Shown: positions 19,118-27,501, counted from the stretch's first letter. The stretch is DNA of 64,000 nt from Acidobacteriota bacterium (GCA_004298155.1 SCRD01000020.1:25559-89558); one strand, 5' to 3'. Notes: a model not told the origin generated them from the sequence alone. Numbers and translations: made by a program.

Positions 19118-19597
19118 ATGGCCAGGATTAGCGAAATCCACGTGAACGGGAAGCGCCACGCAATTGACGCTGACGCGGAGGCCACTCTGCTGAGCGTGCT
19201 GCGTGACGGCCTGGACCTTACCGGAACCAAGTTTGGATGTGGAGAAGGCCAGTGCCGCGCCTGCACCGTGCTGCTGGACGGAAAGCCCATCCACTCCTGC
19301 CTCACCCCGGTGGGCGACGCCGCCGGAAAACAGATCACCACCATCGAAGGGCTGGCAAAAGACGGCAACCTTCACCCCGTACAGCAGGCGTTTCTTGATG
19401 CCGAAGCCTTCCAGTGCGGTTACTGCACTTCCGGCATGATCATGACTGCGGTGGCGCTGCTTGGCCAGCATCCCGACCCCGGCGAAAAAACCATTCGAGA
19501 ATTTATGCAGGGCAATATCTGCCGTTGCGGCGCCTATCCGCGGATTGTTGAGGCAATCCGACGTGCCGCGGCGGCCATGAAGAAGTCTCACGCATGA
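19118..19597 (+). CDS. Molybdenum hydroxylase small subunit, two [2Fe-2S] clusters (IorA/CoxS-like)
   Basis: The 159-residue protein shows the plant-type ferredoxin cluster motif CGEGQCRACTVLLDG with a later Cys (IHSC), and the alpha-helical second cluster pair CGYCTSGMI and CRCGAY. This is the electron-transfer subunit of xanthine-dehydrogenase-family enzymes. The large subunit follows with a four-base ATGA overlap, so the two are co-translated. No FAD subunit (CoxM type) is adjacent. That fits the two-subunit isoquinoline 1-oxidoreductase/aldehyde-oxidoreductase branch, which passes electrons to another acceptor. The start context is weak. Confidence 0.87.
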   Translation: MARISEIHVNGKRHAIDADAEATLLSVLRDGLDLTGTKFGCGEGQCRACTVLLDGKPIHSCLTPVGDAAGKQITTIEGLAKDGNLHPVQQAFLDAEAFQCGYCTSGMIMTAVALLGQHPDPGEKTIREFMQGNICRCGAYPRIVEAIRRAAAAMKKSHA

Positions 19598-21744
19598 GCG
19601 GACGGGACATTCCGAAAATCGCCATCGAGCCCGAACGTTACGAGCTTCAGGAGCCGCCGCTCCATCACTTTGAGCCTGGCCGCCGCGACTTCTTCAAGCT
19701 CGTGGGTGGCGGCGTCACCATCTTTCTGCTGCTGCCCAAAGGCCTGGCGCAGGAATCGGGCCGCAGAGGCTCCGGGCTTAATGAGTCGTTGCCGGAGAAC
19801 ATCGGCGCCTGGCTGCACATTGGCGAAAACGGAGCGGTGACGGTTTATACCGGCAAGGCCGAGATGGGGCAGAATATTCGCACGTCGCTGACCCAGGCCG
19901 TGGCGGAAGAATTGCACGTGAAGGTGGGGGCCATCAGCCTGGTGATGGGTGATACCGATCTCACACCCTTTGATATGGGAACTTTCGGCAGCCGCACCAC
20001 TCCCACCATGAACAGGCAGCTTCGCCGCGTGGCCAGCGTGGCACGCGAGGTTCTGGTTGGCCTGGCCGCAAGGCAATGGAACGTTCCGGCTTCACTATTG
20101 GTTGCCAGGGACGGCGAAGTTCGGGAAAGCTCCGGCGGCCGGTCTGTTTCCTATGCCGAGCTTGCCCAGGGGCAGACGCTGGCCCGGGCGATTGTAGAAA
20201 ACGATCCTCTGACGCCGGCAAGCGAGTGGACGGTGGCCGGGACTTCCGTCTCCAAGATCAATGGCCGCGCGTTCGTGACGGGAGAGCATCAGTACGCTTC
20301 TGACATCCGCCGGCCCGGCATGATGTTCGGCAAAATTGTGCGCCCCTCAGCCTATGGAGCGACGCTCGAATCACTCGATGCGTCCAAAGCGCAGGCGATG
20401 CCCGGCGTCACTGTGGTGCAGGACGGCGATTTTGTGGGGGTTGTTGCGCCAAGCGAATTCGAAGCCGGGCGCGCCGCGGCGGCCATCCACGCAACATGGA
20501 AGGCTTCTCCGCAATCTTCCAGCGCGGAACTGTTTGAATACTTGAAGTCGCATGCTGAGCCGAACGGCCGCGGAGAATACGAATCCGGATCGATGCAGGG
20601 CGGACTGGCCGCTGCCAAACACCGGCTGAAAGCCACATACACAATTGCCTACATTCAGCATGCTCCTCTCGAACCGCGCGCGGCCGTCGCGGAATGGGAA
20701 AACGGCAAGCTGACCGCATGGACCGGGTCGCAACGGCCGTTCGGCGTTCAAGAGCAACTGGAAGAAGCGTTCCACCTCTCAAAAGACAAATGCCGCGTGA
20801 TTGTTCCCGATACGGGCGGGGCTTACGGCGGCAAACATACCGGTGAAGCGGCGATTGAGGCGGCGCGGCTGGCGCGCGCGGCTGGTAAACCGGTCAAGCT
20901 TGTGTGGACGCGCGAGGAAGAATTCACGTGGGCGTACTTCCGCCCTTCCGGCGTGATCGAAATATCCAGTGGCGTTGACGGGCAAGGTCTTCTGACCGCC
21001 TGGGAGTTTCACAACTATAATTCCGGCGCCGCAGCCATCCGGACGCCATACGACGTTGCCAACCAGCATATCCAGTTTCATCCGGTAGATGCGCCATTGC
21101 GGCAGGGTTCCTACCGGTCGCTTGCGGCAGCCGCCAACCACTTTGCGCGCGAGTCACATATGGATGACCTGGCGCACCTGGCAAAAATGGACCCGCTGGA
21201 ATTCCGGTTGAAAAACCTGAAGAACCAGCGGCTGAAATTTGCCTTCACGGCGGCAACGGACGCCTTTGGCTGGAAGACACGCAAGGCCCCAAAGGGGCAC
21301 GGTTTTGGAATGGGCGGCGGGGTTGAAAAGGGCGGCTACGTCGCAACCTGCGCCGAAGTCGCCGTGGACCGGTCAAGCGGCCAGGTCCGCGTGGTCCGCG
21401 TGACCAGCGCGTTCGATTGCGGGGCCGTGGTGAATCCCGACGGCCTGCGGAATCAGATTGAGGGTGCCAACGTGATGGGCCTGGGCGGCGCTCTGTTTGA
21501 GGCTATTGAATTCAAAGACGGCCGCGTCACCAACGGAACGTTCACCCAGTACCGCGTTCCCAGGTTCAGTGACGTACCTGAAATTCAACCCGTGCTTATC
21601 GACCGCAAGGATCAGCCCTCCGCCGGCGCCGGCGAGACGCCCATCTGCGGGCTTGCCCCGGCCATCGGCAATGCCATCTTTCATGCTACCGGCAGGCGCA
21701 TCCGCTCAATGCCCATGGTCCCGAACGGGCTGAAGAAAACATAG
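19594..21744 (+). CDS. Molybdopterin-binding large subunit, isoquinoline 1-oxidoreductase (IorB)-like
   Basis: The 716-residue protein belongs to the aldehyde oxidase/xanthine dehydrogenase large-subunit family. It has an N-terminal twin-arginine-like segment (GRRDFFKLVGGGVTIFLLLPKG, residues about 30-50), an internal rather than terminal position typical of IorB. Motifs include YTGKAEMGQNIRTSLTQ, GAYGGKHTGEA, APLRQGSYRS and the C-terminal PSAGAGETPICGLAPAIGNA, where the glutamate before TP is the likely catalytic base. It hydroxylates an N-heterocycle or aldehyde using a molybdenum-cytosine-dinucleotide cofactor, probably outside the cytoplasm. The substrate is unknown. MoaA in this window starts the synthesis of its cofactor. 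Confidence 0.87.
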   Translation: MSGRDIPKIAIEPERYELQEPPLHHFEPGRRDFFKLVGGGVTIFLLLPKGLAQESGRRGSGLNESLPENIGAWLHIGENGAVTVYTGKAEMGQNIRTSLTQAVAEELHVKVGAISLVMGDTDLTPFDMGTFGSRTTPTMNRQLRRVASVAREVLVGLAARQWNVPASLLVARDGEVRESSGGRSVSYAELAQGQTLARAIVENDPLTPASEWTVAGTSVSKINGRAFVTGEHQYASDIRRPGMMFGKIVRPSAYGATLESLDASKAQAMPGVTVVQDGDFVGVVAPSEFEAGRAAAAIHATWKASPQSSSAELFEYLKSHAEPNGRGEYESGSMQGGLAAAKHRLKATYTIAYIQHAPLEPRAAVAEWENGKLTAWTGSQRPFGVQEQLEEAFHLSKDKCRVIVPDTGGAYGGKHTGEAAIEAARLARAAGKPVKLVWTREEEFTWAYFRPSGVIEISSGVDGQGLLTAWEFHNYNSGAAAIRTPYDVANQHIQFHPVDAPLRQGSYRSLAAAANHFARESHMDDLAHLAKMDPLEFRLKNLKNQRLKFAFTAATDAFGWKTRKAPKGHGFGMGGGVEKGGYVATCAEVAVDRSSGQVRVVRVTSAFDCGAVVNPDGLRNQIEGANVMGLGGALFEAIEFKDGRVTNGTFTQYRVPRFSDVPEIQPVLIDRKDQPSAGAGETPICGLAPAIGNAIFHATGRRIRSMPMVPNGLKKT

Positions 21745-21804
21745 CATCGCCCGTCCGGAACGCCCAGCAATGGCCCAGCACCGGGTGATGGTGGACGCTT
21801 TTAC

Positions 21805-22368
21805 CTATTTGTCGCCGGCTTGCGCCACGAGTTCCACATCAATCGTGATCTTGACTTCCTCGCCCACCATGACGCCGCCGGTTTCGAGCGCCTGGTTCCA
21901 TGTCAAGCCAAAATCTTTGCGGTTGATCTTTGTGGTTGCCGAAGCGCCGATGCGGGTGTTGCCCCAGGGGTCCTTCGTTGGCGGCGTCGGTCCCTCGACA
22001 TCCAGCGTGACTTCACGTGTCACGCCATGGATCGTCAGGTCGCCCTTCAACTTCAATCCGCCCGGGCTTTTGGCGACGCGTTTGGACTTAAAGGTGATCG
22101 TGGGATGTTTTGCCACATCGAAAAAGTCGGGACTCTTCAAATGGTTGTCGCGGTCGGGTTCCCGCGTGTTGATGGTGTTCACGTCGATGGAAGCTTCCAC
22201 GGAAACGCCTTCAGGATTATCCTTGTCAAGCCGGACCACTCCGCTGACCCGTGTGAATTCGCCTTTGACGTTCGAAATCATCAGATGGCGCACGGAGAAT
22301 TGCGCGTTCGAATGCGCCGGATCGATATTCCATGTGACGATTGCCGGCGATTGCTGAGTCTGTGCCAT
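21805..22368 (-). CDS. YceI family lipocalin-like protein
   Basis: The 187-residue protein is a clear YceI-family member: WNIDPAHSNAQFSVRHLMISNVKG at the start, VSVEASIDVNTINTREPDRD, LKSPDFFDVAKHPTITF, GDLTIHGVTREVTLDVE and a closing VKITIDVELV. YceI proteins are beta barrels that bind amphiphilic lipids or polyisoprenoids. Unlike many members, no signal peptide is visible (it begins MAQTQQSPAIV). The ATG has a perfect AGGAGG site. The marR gene lies just upstream on the same strand, with related operator-like sequences before both. Confidence 0.9.
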   Translation of the reverse strand: MAQTQQSPAIVTWNIDPAHSNAQFSVRHLMISNVKGEFTRVSGVVRLDKDNPEGVSVEASIDVNTINTREPDRDNHLKSPDFFDVAKHPTITFKSKRVAKSPGGLKLKGDLTIHGVTREVTLDVEGPTPPTKDPWGNTRIGASATTKINRKDFGLTWNQALETGGVMVGEEVKITIDVELVAQAGDK

Positions 22369-22394
22369 ATTGCACCTCCTGGAAGATCAGATGT

Positions 22395-22417
22395 GTTACA
22401 ACGATAGTCGTTACAAC
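22395..22417. promoter_or_regulatory. Candidate MarR operator upstream of yceI
   Basis: Two copies of GTTACAAC (22395-22402 and 22410-22417) flank ACGATAGTCGT, itself a short palindrome. Both strands contain TCGTT(A/G)(C/T)AAC-like halves (TCGTTACAAC on the plus, TCGTTGTAAC on the minus strand). These are nearly identical to TCGTTATAAC in the palindrome before marR. It lies 27 bases before the yceI start codon. Confidence 0.5.
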
Positions 22418-22438
22418 AAATAATCGGAATTTAAAAAA

Positions 22439-22909
22439 TCATTCGCCGGGTGACCTGGCTTTTTCCAGCAGGGCCGATAGCTGCCTGAGCTCCCCCTGCG
22501 CCATGTGCTTGAAAAGGCTGCGGCCCAGCTCATTTACCGGCTTGTCCAGCGTGCCCAGGAGCTTCAGCCCCTCAGCGGTGATTCGCGCCGTGACGACCCG
22601 CCGATCGCGGGCATCCCGCGAGCGCGTAATCAGATTTCTCTTTTCCAGGCGGTCCAGCAGGCGGGTGATGTCGGGATCGTGCGTCACCATTCGCTCAGCC
22701 GCCTCGCCGCAGGTGAGTCCCTGCCGGCCGGCGCCGCGCAGGATACGCAGGATGTTGTACTGGGTTGCGGAAAGGCCGGAAGCCCGGAGCAGTTGTTCAA
22801 CCCGCTGGGAGACGGCATCGCCCGTCCTCATCAGATTGAGGTGAACCTCCTCTTCAACGCTTGAAAACGGCGCCTTCTGCTTGATCTCGGCCTGCAGTTT
22901 CTTCGTCAC
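22439..22909 (-). CDS. MarR family transcriptional regulator
   Basis: The 156-residue protein is a MarR-type winged helix: ASGLSATQYNILRILRGAG, the recognition region GLTCGEAAERMVTHDPDITRLLDRLEKR and the wing ITRSRDARDRRVVTARITAEG are all clear. MarR dimers usually repress their own and adjacent genes and are released by phenolic or lipophilic ligands. The start is a GTG at 22909. A perfect 16-base palindrome lies 11 bases upstream, and a related sequence precedes the downstream yceI, pointing to autoregulation and control of yceI. Confidence 0.9.
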   Translation of the reverse strand: MTKKLQAEIKQKAPFSSVEEEVHLNLMRTGDAVSQRVEQLLRASGLSATQYNILRILRGAGRQGLTCGEAAERMVTHDPDITRLLDRLEKRNLITRSRDARDRRVVTARITAEGLKLLGTLDKPVNELGRSLFKHMAQGELRQLSALLEKARSPGE

Positions 22910-23293
22910 GTTTTCAACATATTCGTTATAACGAATATTGTCAAGAGGAAATGTTGCGGGGCCGTGGGGAGGCCCATCCTTTCAGTTAAGCGGCGTGGGT
23001 TCGGCGCAGTTCGTTGGGCGGTAAAGCCGAGTATTCGGGTGATGAAGTAAACCAGAGTGGGATGGGCCATTCGAACGCGGCGCCCGAGCATTCCGGCAAT
23101 GAGCCGGACGCTCTCGTTAAAGGAAAAGACTTCGGGCCCGGCGGCATCAACGGTGACTCTTTCCTGCCTGCGGGCGGCGTCCATCGCAATCTGTGCGAGA
23201 TCTTCGACGAACACGGCCCGCAGCCAGCAGATTGCGGGAAATGTATTTGCCGGAATATCCCGTGGCGCCAGTAACAACGTCCAGTTCGCTCAT
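22906..23293 (-). pseudogene. Remnant of an NmrA-like NAD(P)-binding (SDR/epimerase) gene with internal deletion
   Basis: The reading starts at ATG 23293 with MSELDVVTGATGYSGKYIS, an atypical-SDR Rossmann start with its GATGYSG dinucleotide loop, then loses sense after LLAAG. A second frame picks up at once with RAVFVEDLAQIAMDAAR, AGPEVFSFNESVRLIAGM and HPTLVYFITRILGF, which is the C-terminal half of the same family. Roughly the central half of the normal protein is missing, the two parts are out of frame, and the end runs into the marR operator region. The gene is dead. It lies just beyond queG on the same strand. Confidence 0.8.
22921..22936. promoter_or_regulatory. Perfect palindrome, candidate MarR autoregulatory operator
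   Basis: ATTCGTTATAACGAAT is a perfect 16-base palindrome directly upstream of the marR GTG start. Size, symmetry and position are typical of MarR operators. Confidence 0.65.
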
Positions 23294-23306
23294 GGATTTC
23301 ATCCCT

Positions 23307-24560
23307 CTAATCTTTCGCAAGTTGGCCGAGCGCCCACTGGGCATGCTCGCGGACAACAGCATCTTCGTGTCGCGCGAGTTCTTCAAGCTTCGGGATAAAC
23401 CGGCGGTTCGCGGAGTTGCCCATCACGACACATAAATTGCGCAGCCAGCCGGTGTATTTCGGCCGCTTGATGGGCGAATGCGCGAAGACCCTGGGGAAAT
23501 CCTCGGCGCTGACTTGCGCGAGCACCTCGATTGGAGGATTGAACAGCGAGAACGCCAAAGGCGGTGGCTGGCCGGCACCTCCATCGCTTTTTGCATCGTC
23601 GTTGCCAGGCGAGGCTGAAAGGGTGATTTCCCTAGGCTGAAATTCTGGTAGAGATGTGGTGGCCGCGCCGGTATGGCCTGAGCCCTTCCGGGCATTCTGG
23701 CGATTCGCCGCTGGCGGCTGGCTGCTTTCCGGGCCATTCTGACTCCTGGCTGCTGGCTCGTGTTTCCTGTTCCAGGGACAAACGTCCTGGCAGATATCGC
23801 AGCCAAAGAGATTAGAACCGATCTTCTCCCGGTATTGTTCCGGGACGGAGCCTTTCAATTCGATATTCAGATAGGCGATGCAACGGGAAGCATCCATCAC
23901 GTAAGGTTTGGTCAGCGCTCCGGTTGGGCAGGCGTCTAGGCAGCGCGTGCAGGAGCCGCAACGGTCGGGCGCGGGCAGGTCCGGTTCAATTGCCAGGCTG
24001 ATGAGCACTACACCCAAGAAAAACCAGGAACCCTTTGCCGGGTTGATCAGGCAGGTGTTCTTGCCCGTCCATCCAATGCCTGAATAGCGCGCGAAAGCCC
24101 GCTCGACGATGGGCCCTGTGTCCACGTAGACGCGTGTTTCCACGCCGGGCTCAAGATGTTCTATAGCCCTTCTTAACGCCTCCAGCCTGACGCGCATGAT
24201 CTCGTGGTAATCCTGCCCCCAGGCGTACCGGGATATCCAGGCGCGAGGCACCCGAGCCTCAGCGGATGGCCCGGACGCAGACTTCAATTCATTTGCGGCG
24301 GAAAGCTCGGAGGATTCGGTTGAGTATGGTAAGGGCGCATTATAGATGAGTCCAACACAGAGTACGGATTGAACAGAGTGCAAAACGAGCCGCGGGTCAT
24401 GGCGCTTGGGATTCTCAAGATAGTGCATTTCGCCGCCGTAGCCCTGTTCAACCCATTTGCGCGCGCGTTCAAGATCTTGCCATACACCCACCGGTGCAAT
24501 GCCAGCCAGATCAAATCCAAGTTCAAGGGCCTTCTGTTTCAAGAGAATTTTGAGCGACAT
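23307..24560 (-). CDS. queG: Epoxyqueuosine reductase QueG
   Basis: The 417-residue protein carries the QueG signatures: YVDTGPIVERAFARYSGIGW (Asp147 region), a first ferredoxin-type motif CGSCTRCLDACP at residues 201-212 and a second CDICQDVCPWN at 254-264. Together these would hold two [4Fe-4S] clusters. It reduces epoxyqueuosine to queuosine in tRNA, using cobalamin. A C-terminal HEAT-like part (KRPKYTGWLRNLCVVMGN, HEDAVVREHAQWALG) is present as in longer QueG forms. Residues about 266-335 form a low-complexity Pro/Gly/Ser insertion and 78-104 another, both longer than usual. The gene is followed by an SDR remnant. Confidence 0.93.
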   Translation of the reverse strand: MSLKILLKQKALELGFDLAGIAPVGVWQDLERARKWVEQGYGGEMHYLENPKRHDPRLVLHSVQSVLCVGLIYNAPLPYSTESSELSAANELKSASGPSAEARVPRAWISRYAWGQDYHEIMRVRLEALRRAIEHLEPGVETRVYVDTGPIVERAFARYSGIGWTGKNTCLINPAKGSWFFLGVVLISLAIEPDLPAPDRCGSCTRCLDACPTGALTKPYVMDASRCIAYLNIELKGSVPEQYREKIGSNLFGCDICQDVCPWNRKHEPAARSQNGPESSQPPAANRQNARKGSGHTGAATTSLPEFQPREITLSASPGNDDAKSDGGAGQPPPLAFSLFNPPIEVLAQVSAEDFPRVFAHSPIKRPKYTGWLRNLCVVMGNSANRRFIPKLEELARHEDAVVREHAQWALGQLAKD

Positions 24561-25119
24561 TTCTCATTCATCATAGCGCAGCCAGCCCAGGGCCGAAGAG
24601 GCGGCGCAAAAGCCTGAAATGCACGACTTAACCCTCAATCCCTTTCCCAACCTCGAGTGAACCTGGGGGAGGCAGTTCAATCCATCTTCAATTCTGCGCC
24701 AACATATTGAATTTCAAGGAGATTGCAGGTTTCCGTTCAGGTTTCATTTATGACCATCCAACCTCATAATGCTGCATTTCGGCACAAATTGCTTAGCGGA
24801 GCTGCAGAGGTTTCTTAGAATTCAGCGTGTAAAGCTCATTATCGGTGATTGCAGGATCGAATTGCTGGTTACCTGAGAACAGGGACCACAAAGCAATCAG
24901 GTTTTATGTCAGCGCCTTGAAGGTCCTGGGTTGCGATCAAGTCTGGATGAAGGATGCACTTGGATAGGCTTTTAAGGAGCTGCGGATGTTTCTCGGGGGT
25001 TGTTTTCGGCTGAAGGCGTAAAGCTTGCGGCTGAAAGGCCTCGCTTAACGTAAGAAGAAAGTACCACCCCTCCCAAAGGTGTGGCGGGTGGCTATTTCAA
25101 TAAAGAGGAGTGCTGCATT
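24561..25119. other. Long leader/intergenic region before the radical SAM gene
   Basis: About 560 bases between divergent queG and the radical SAM gene contain no credible open frame. A CCACCC/GGGTGG stem with an 18-base interval (about 25064-25091) lies shortly before the radical SAM start. No known riboswitch or RNA gene was recognised. Its length leaves room for regulated promoters. Confidence 0.4.
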
Positions 25120-27201
25120 ATGCCGCGTATTCGAGGTCAGCGAGCCATGAAGTATATCGACCGGACGGTTACCGCAACCGCCGGCGCCTTATTTGATGGA
25201 ATTCAGTTCTTCAACAAATTTAAACCGGCTCCGTCTTTCACGCCCAAGTGGTCTGACAAGCCGATGCTGAAATCCTGGCAGAAGACCAAGCCGAAGCTGG
25301 GCTGGCCACGAGAAACCGATTCGCTTTGTCCCGGCTGCGTGAAGGAAGCTCGTGCAGCCATCATCTCAGGGAAGAAGGATTGGAAAGACCTGCTTAACAC
25401 AAAAGTGGGTGAGATCAAGGCGCAGATCATCGAGCGCAACGGCCAGGTCTGGATGGTGAAAGATTGCCCCATCCACGGCCACTTTGAAGACATCATGGCG
25501 CTCGACGTCAACTTCCTGAAGTGGATTGAGCAGAACTTTCCCGGGCGTGACATCCGGGCGCACAATGATAAGGACCTGCACAACCACGGATCCAGCACCA
25601 TCCGCCATGGCCGCGGCTCCGTGCTGACCGTTGACCTGACCAACCGCTGCAACATGATGTGCGATCCGTGCTTCATGGACGCCAACCAGGTTGGTTTTGT
25701 CCATGAGCTGAGCTGGGAAGACATTAAGGAAATTCTCGATAACGCCACCAAGATTAAGCCACGGCGGCAGATGTCCGTGCAGTTTTCGGGCGGTGAGCCG
25801 ACCATGTCGCCATACTTCATCGACGCGGTGCGCTATGCGCGGAAAATTGGGTTCAACAGCGTGCAGGCGGCGACGAATGGCATCGAGTTTGCCAAGAGCA
25901 AGGAATTCTGCAAGCAGGCGTTTGAAGCCGGTTTGCGCTACGCGTATCTCCAGTTTGACGGCATTGGCAACGACGCGAACAACCACCGCAAGGTAGGCAA
26001 CCTGTTTGATGTCAAGCTGAAAGCCATTGACAACATGCACGATGCGGGGATTGAAATTGTTCTGGTGACCACCCTGGTGAACAACGTGAACAACGACCAG
26101 GTAGGCCCCATCATCAACTTTGCCCGCGAGAACCCCAAGAAGATCGCGTTTATCTCTTTTCAGCCTGTCTCCTTCACCGGACGCGATGAGGACATAACTC
26201 CTGAGCGGCGGGCCCGCCAGCGCTACACGCTGTCCCACATGGTGGCCGATGTCAAGAAGCAAGTTGGCATTACCGAACCTACTCGCGACTGGTTTCCACT
26301 CTCTCTGATGGGAGCCTTCGCTGATTTTGCCGACATGGTCCATGGTCCGGATGCGCAGTGGGGTCAAGTTAGCTGTGGGTGCCACCCCAACTGCGGCGTA
26401 GGAACTGCTCTGATGATCAACAAGGAGAACAAGGAATGGGCGCCGGTGCCGCAGATCCTTAACATTCCGGGCCTGGTAAAAGACATGCAGAAAATCACCG
26501 ACGCCGGCCGCGGCAAGTGGTTTTCAAACTTCATGATGGGTCTGGCGCTGCTGAAGAATTACAGGCCCTTTGGCGCGCCGCCAAGCCTGGCGCTGATCGA
26601 TATCCTGAAGAAGTTTGACAAGTCGTTCGCACTGACCGGCGAAAAGCGAGCTGACAAGGTTTACGGCGCGTCAAGCCCCGACCGCACACTCGATGACACG
26701 TTGAAGCGCCGCTCGGACCCCTGGAACTTTCTGTTCATCGCCGGAATGTGGTTCCAGGACCTCTTCAACTATGACTTTCGCCGCACCGAAATGTGCATCA
26801 TCCCGTATGCTACGCAGCAGGGCGAAATTTCCTTCTGCGCCTACAATACCGGAATCGGATGGCGGAATATCATCGAGAACATGCACAAGAATGCCACGGT
26901 TGGCGAGTGGTACAAGACCCACGGCAAGCACGAAATCTACGCCGCGGGAAAGAAGGTCAACCTGACTGAGTACGATCACTCTTTGGCCATCAACGCCGAG
27001 GACGCCGCCAGGGTTCGGGAGCGCGACCACGATGTCCCGATGACGGCGGCCGAGGAAGAGCGCGCGCGTCGCAAGGCCGAATGGGAAGCCAAGCAGGCCC
27101 GGGCGTACTACGAGGAGATGGTCCTCAAAAAGCCCAAGGTCGAACTGGTGCAGATCGGCAGTGCCAGCCAAACCGCGGACACCGAAAAGGTCCCAGTTTA
27201 G
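25120..27201 (+). CDS. Radical SAM protein of the tetraether synthase (Tes)/MJ0619-like family
   Basis: The 693-residue protein has an N-terminal cysteine pair (CPGC at 70-73) and DCPIHGH near 116. The radical SAM motif CNMMCDPC (Cys177, 181, 184) and SAM-binding FSGGEPT follow, then further cysteines SCGCHPNCG (419-425) and MCIIP...FCAYNTG (559, 573) that could hold auxiliary iron-sulfur clusters. This layout is that of the MJ0619/Tes group. Archaeal Tes in that group joins two lipid tails into membrane-spanning tetraethers, and relatives methylate pterins. Acidobacteriota make membrane-spanning diabolic-acid and tetraether lipids, so a lipid-coupling role is plausible but inferred. Start 25120 has an AAAGAGGAG site. 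Confidence 0.75.
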   Translation: MPRIRGQRAMKYIDRTVTATAGALFDGIQFFNKFKPAPSFTPKWSDKPMLKSWQKTKPKLGWPRETDSLCPGCVKEARAAIISGKKDWKDLLNTKVGEIKAQIIERNGQVWMVKDCPIHGHFEDIMALDVNFLKWIEQNFPGRDIRAHNDKDLHNHGSSTIRHGRGSVLTVDLTNRCNMMCDPCFMDANQVGFVHELSWEDIKEILDNATKIKPRRQMSVQFSGGEPTMSPYFIDAVRYARKIGFNSVQAATNGIEFAKSKEFCKQAFEAGLRYAYLQFDGIGNDANNHRKVGNLFDVKLKAIDNMHDAGIEIVLVTTLVNNVNNDQVGPIINFARENPKKIAFISFQPVSFTGRDEDITPERRARQRYTLSHMVADVKKQVGITEPTRDWFPLSLMGAFADFADMVHGPDAQWGQVSCGCHPNCGVGTALMINKENKEWAPVPQILNIPGLVKDMQKITDAGRGKWFSNFMMGLALLKNYRPFGAPPSLALIDILKKFDKSFALTGEKRADKVYGASSPDRTLDDTLKRRSDPWNFLFIAGMWFQDLFNYDFRRTEMCIIPYATQQGEISFCAYNTGIGWRNIIENMHKNATVGEWYKTHGKHEIYAAGKKVNLTEYDHSLAINAEDAARVRERDHDVPMTAAEEERARRKAEWEAKQARAYYEEMVLKKPKVELVQIGSASQTADTEKVPV

Positions 27202-27227
27202 TTTTTCCGTGGGGAGTTGAGGTCAGG

Positions 27228-27266
27228 AAGGCCGCCTGTTGGGAAGTTGGCAGGCGGCCTTTTTGT
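27228..27266 (+). terminator. Intrinsic terminator after the radical SAM gene
   Basis: AAGGCCGCCTG (27228-27238) pairs perfectly with CAGGCGGCCTT (27251-27261), followed by TTTTGTTT. It lies 27 bases after the stop codon, so the radical SAM gene is transcribed separately from moaA. Confidence 0.9.
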
Positions 27267-27355
27267 TTGGTCCACGCGCACCCTGACCAGGACTTTATTT
27301 TATCGTTTGCCCCACCCCCTGTCTTGTCCCCGCTGCCAACTTGCGGTAGCATAGA

Positions 27356-27484
27356 AATGTTCTCCGAGCCTCCGGGAGCTAAAGAGCATCCAACAATCCA
27401 AGCCCCGATGGCCGGCAGGGTGTGCGGAGAAATCCGGGCGCCTCCCGTGTTTGGAAAGGGGAACAGGCCTACGCCGAACACGGG
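27356..27484 (+). promoter_or_regulatory. Candidate Moco (molybdenum cofactor) RNA motif upstream of moaA
   Basis: The leader contains CTCCGAGCC at about 27362-27370 and, near its 3' end, GCGCCTCC followed by GGAAAGGGGAACAGGC. This matches my memory of the conserved 3' part of the Moco RNA motif (GCCTCC, GAAA, GGNAACAGGC). It lies directly before moaA, the gene class this RNA most often controls, and it overlaps a terminator hairpin, as expected for a riboswitch acting by attenuation. The assignment rests on remembered consensus, not on a covariance search. Confidence 0.65.
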
Positions 27485-27501
27485 TGGGCATTTTTGTTTT
27501 T
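27444..27501 (+). terminator. Terminator hairpin overlapping the candidate Moco motif
   Basis: CCCGTGTT (27444-27451) pairs perfectly with AACACGGG (27477-27484) and is followed by TGGGCATTTTTGTTTTT. The left arm lies within the conserved 3' half of the RNA motif, so aptamer folding and termination would affect each other. It stands about 70 bases before the moaA start. Confidence 0.7.

Noticed and set aside
24561..25119. A known riboswitch in the long leader of the radical SAM gene
   Set aside because: Apart from one CCACCC/GGGTGG stem I could match no conserved riboswitch core.
25366..26385. A 339-codon minus-strand frame opposite the radical SAM gene
   Set aside because: It is antisense to conserved radical SAM motifs and has a valine/histidine-rich shadow composition.
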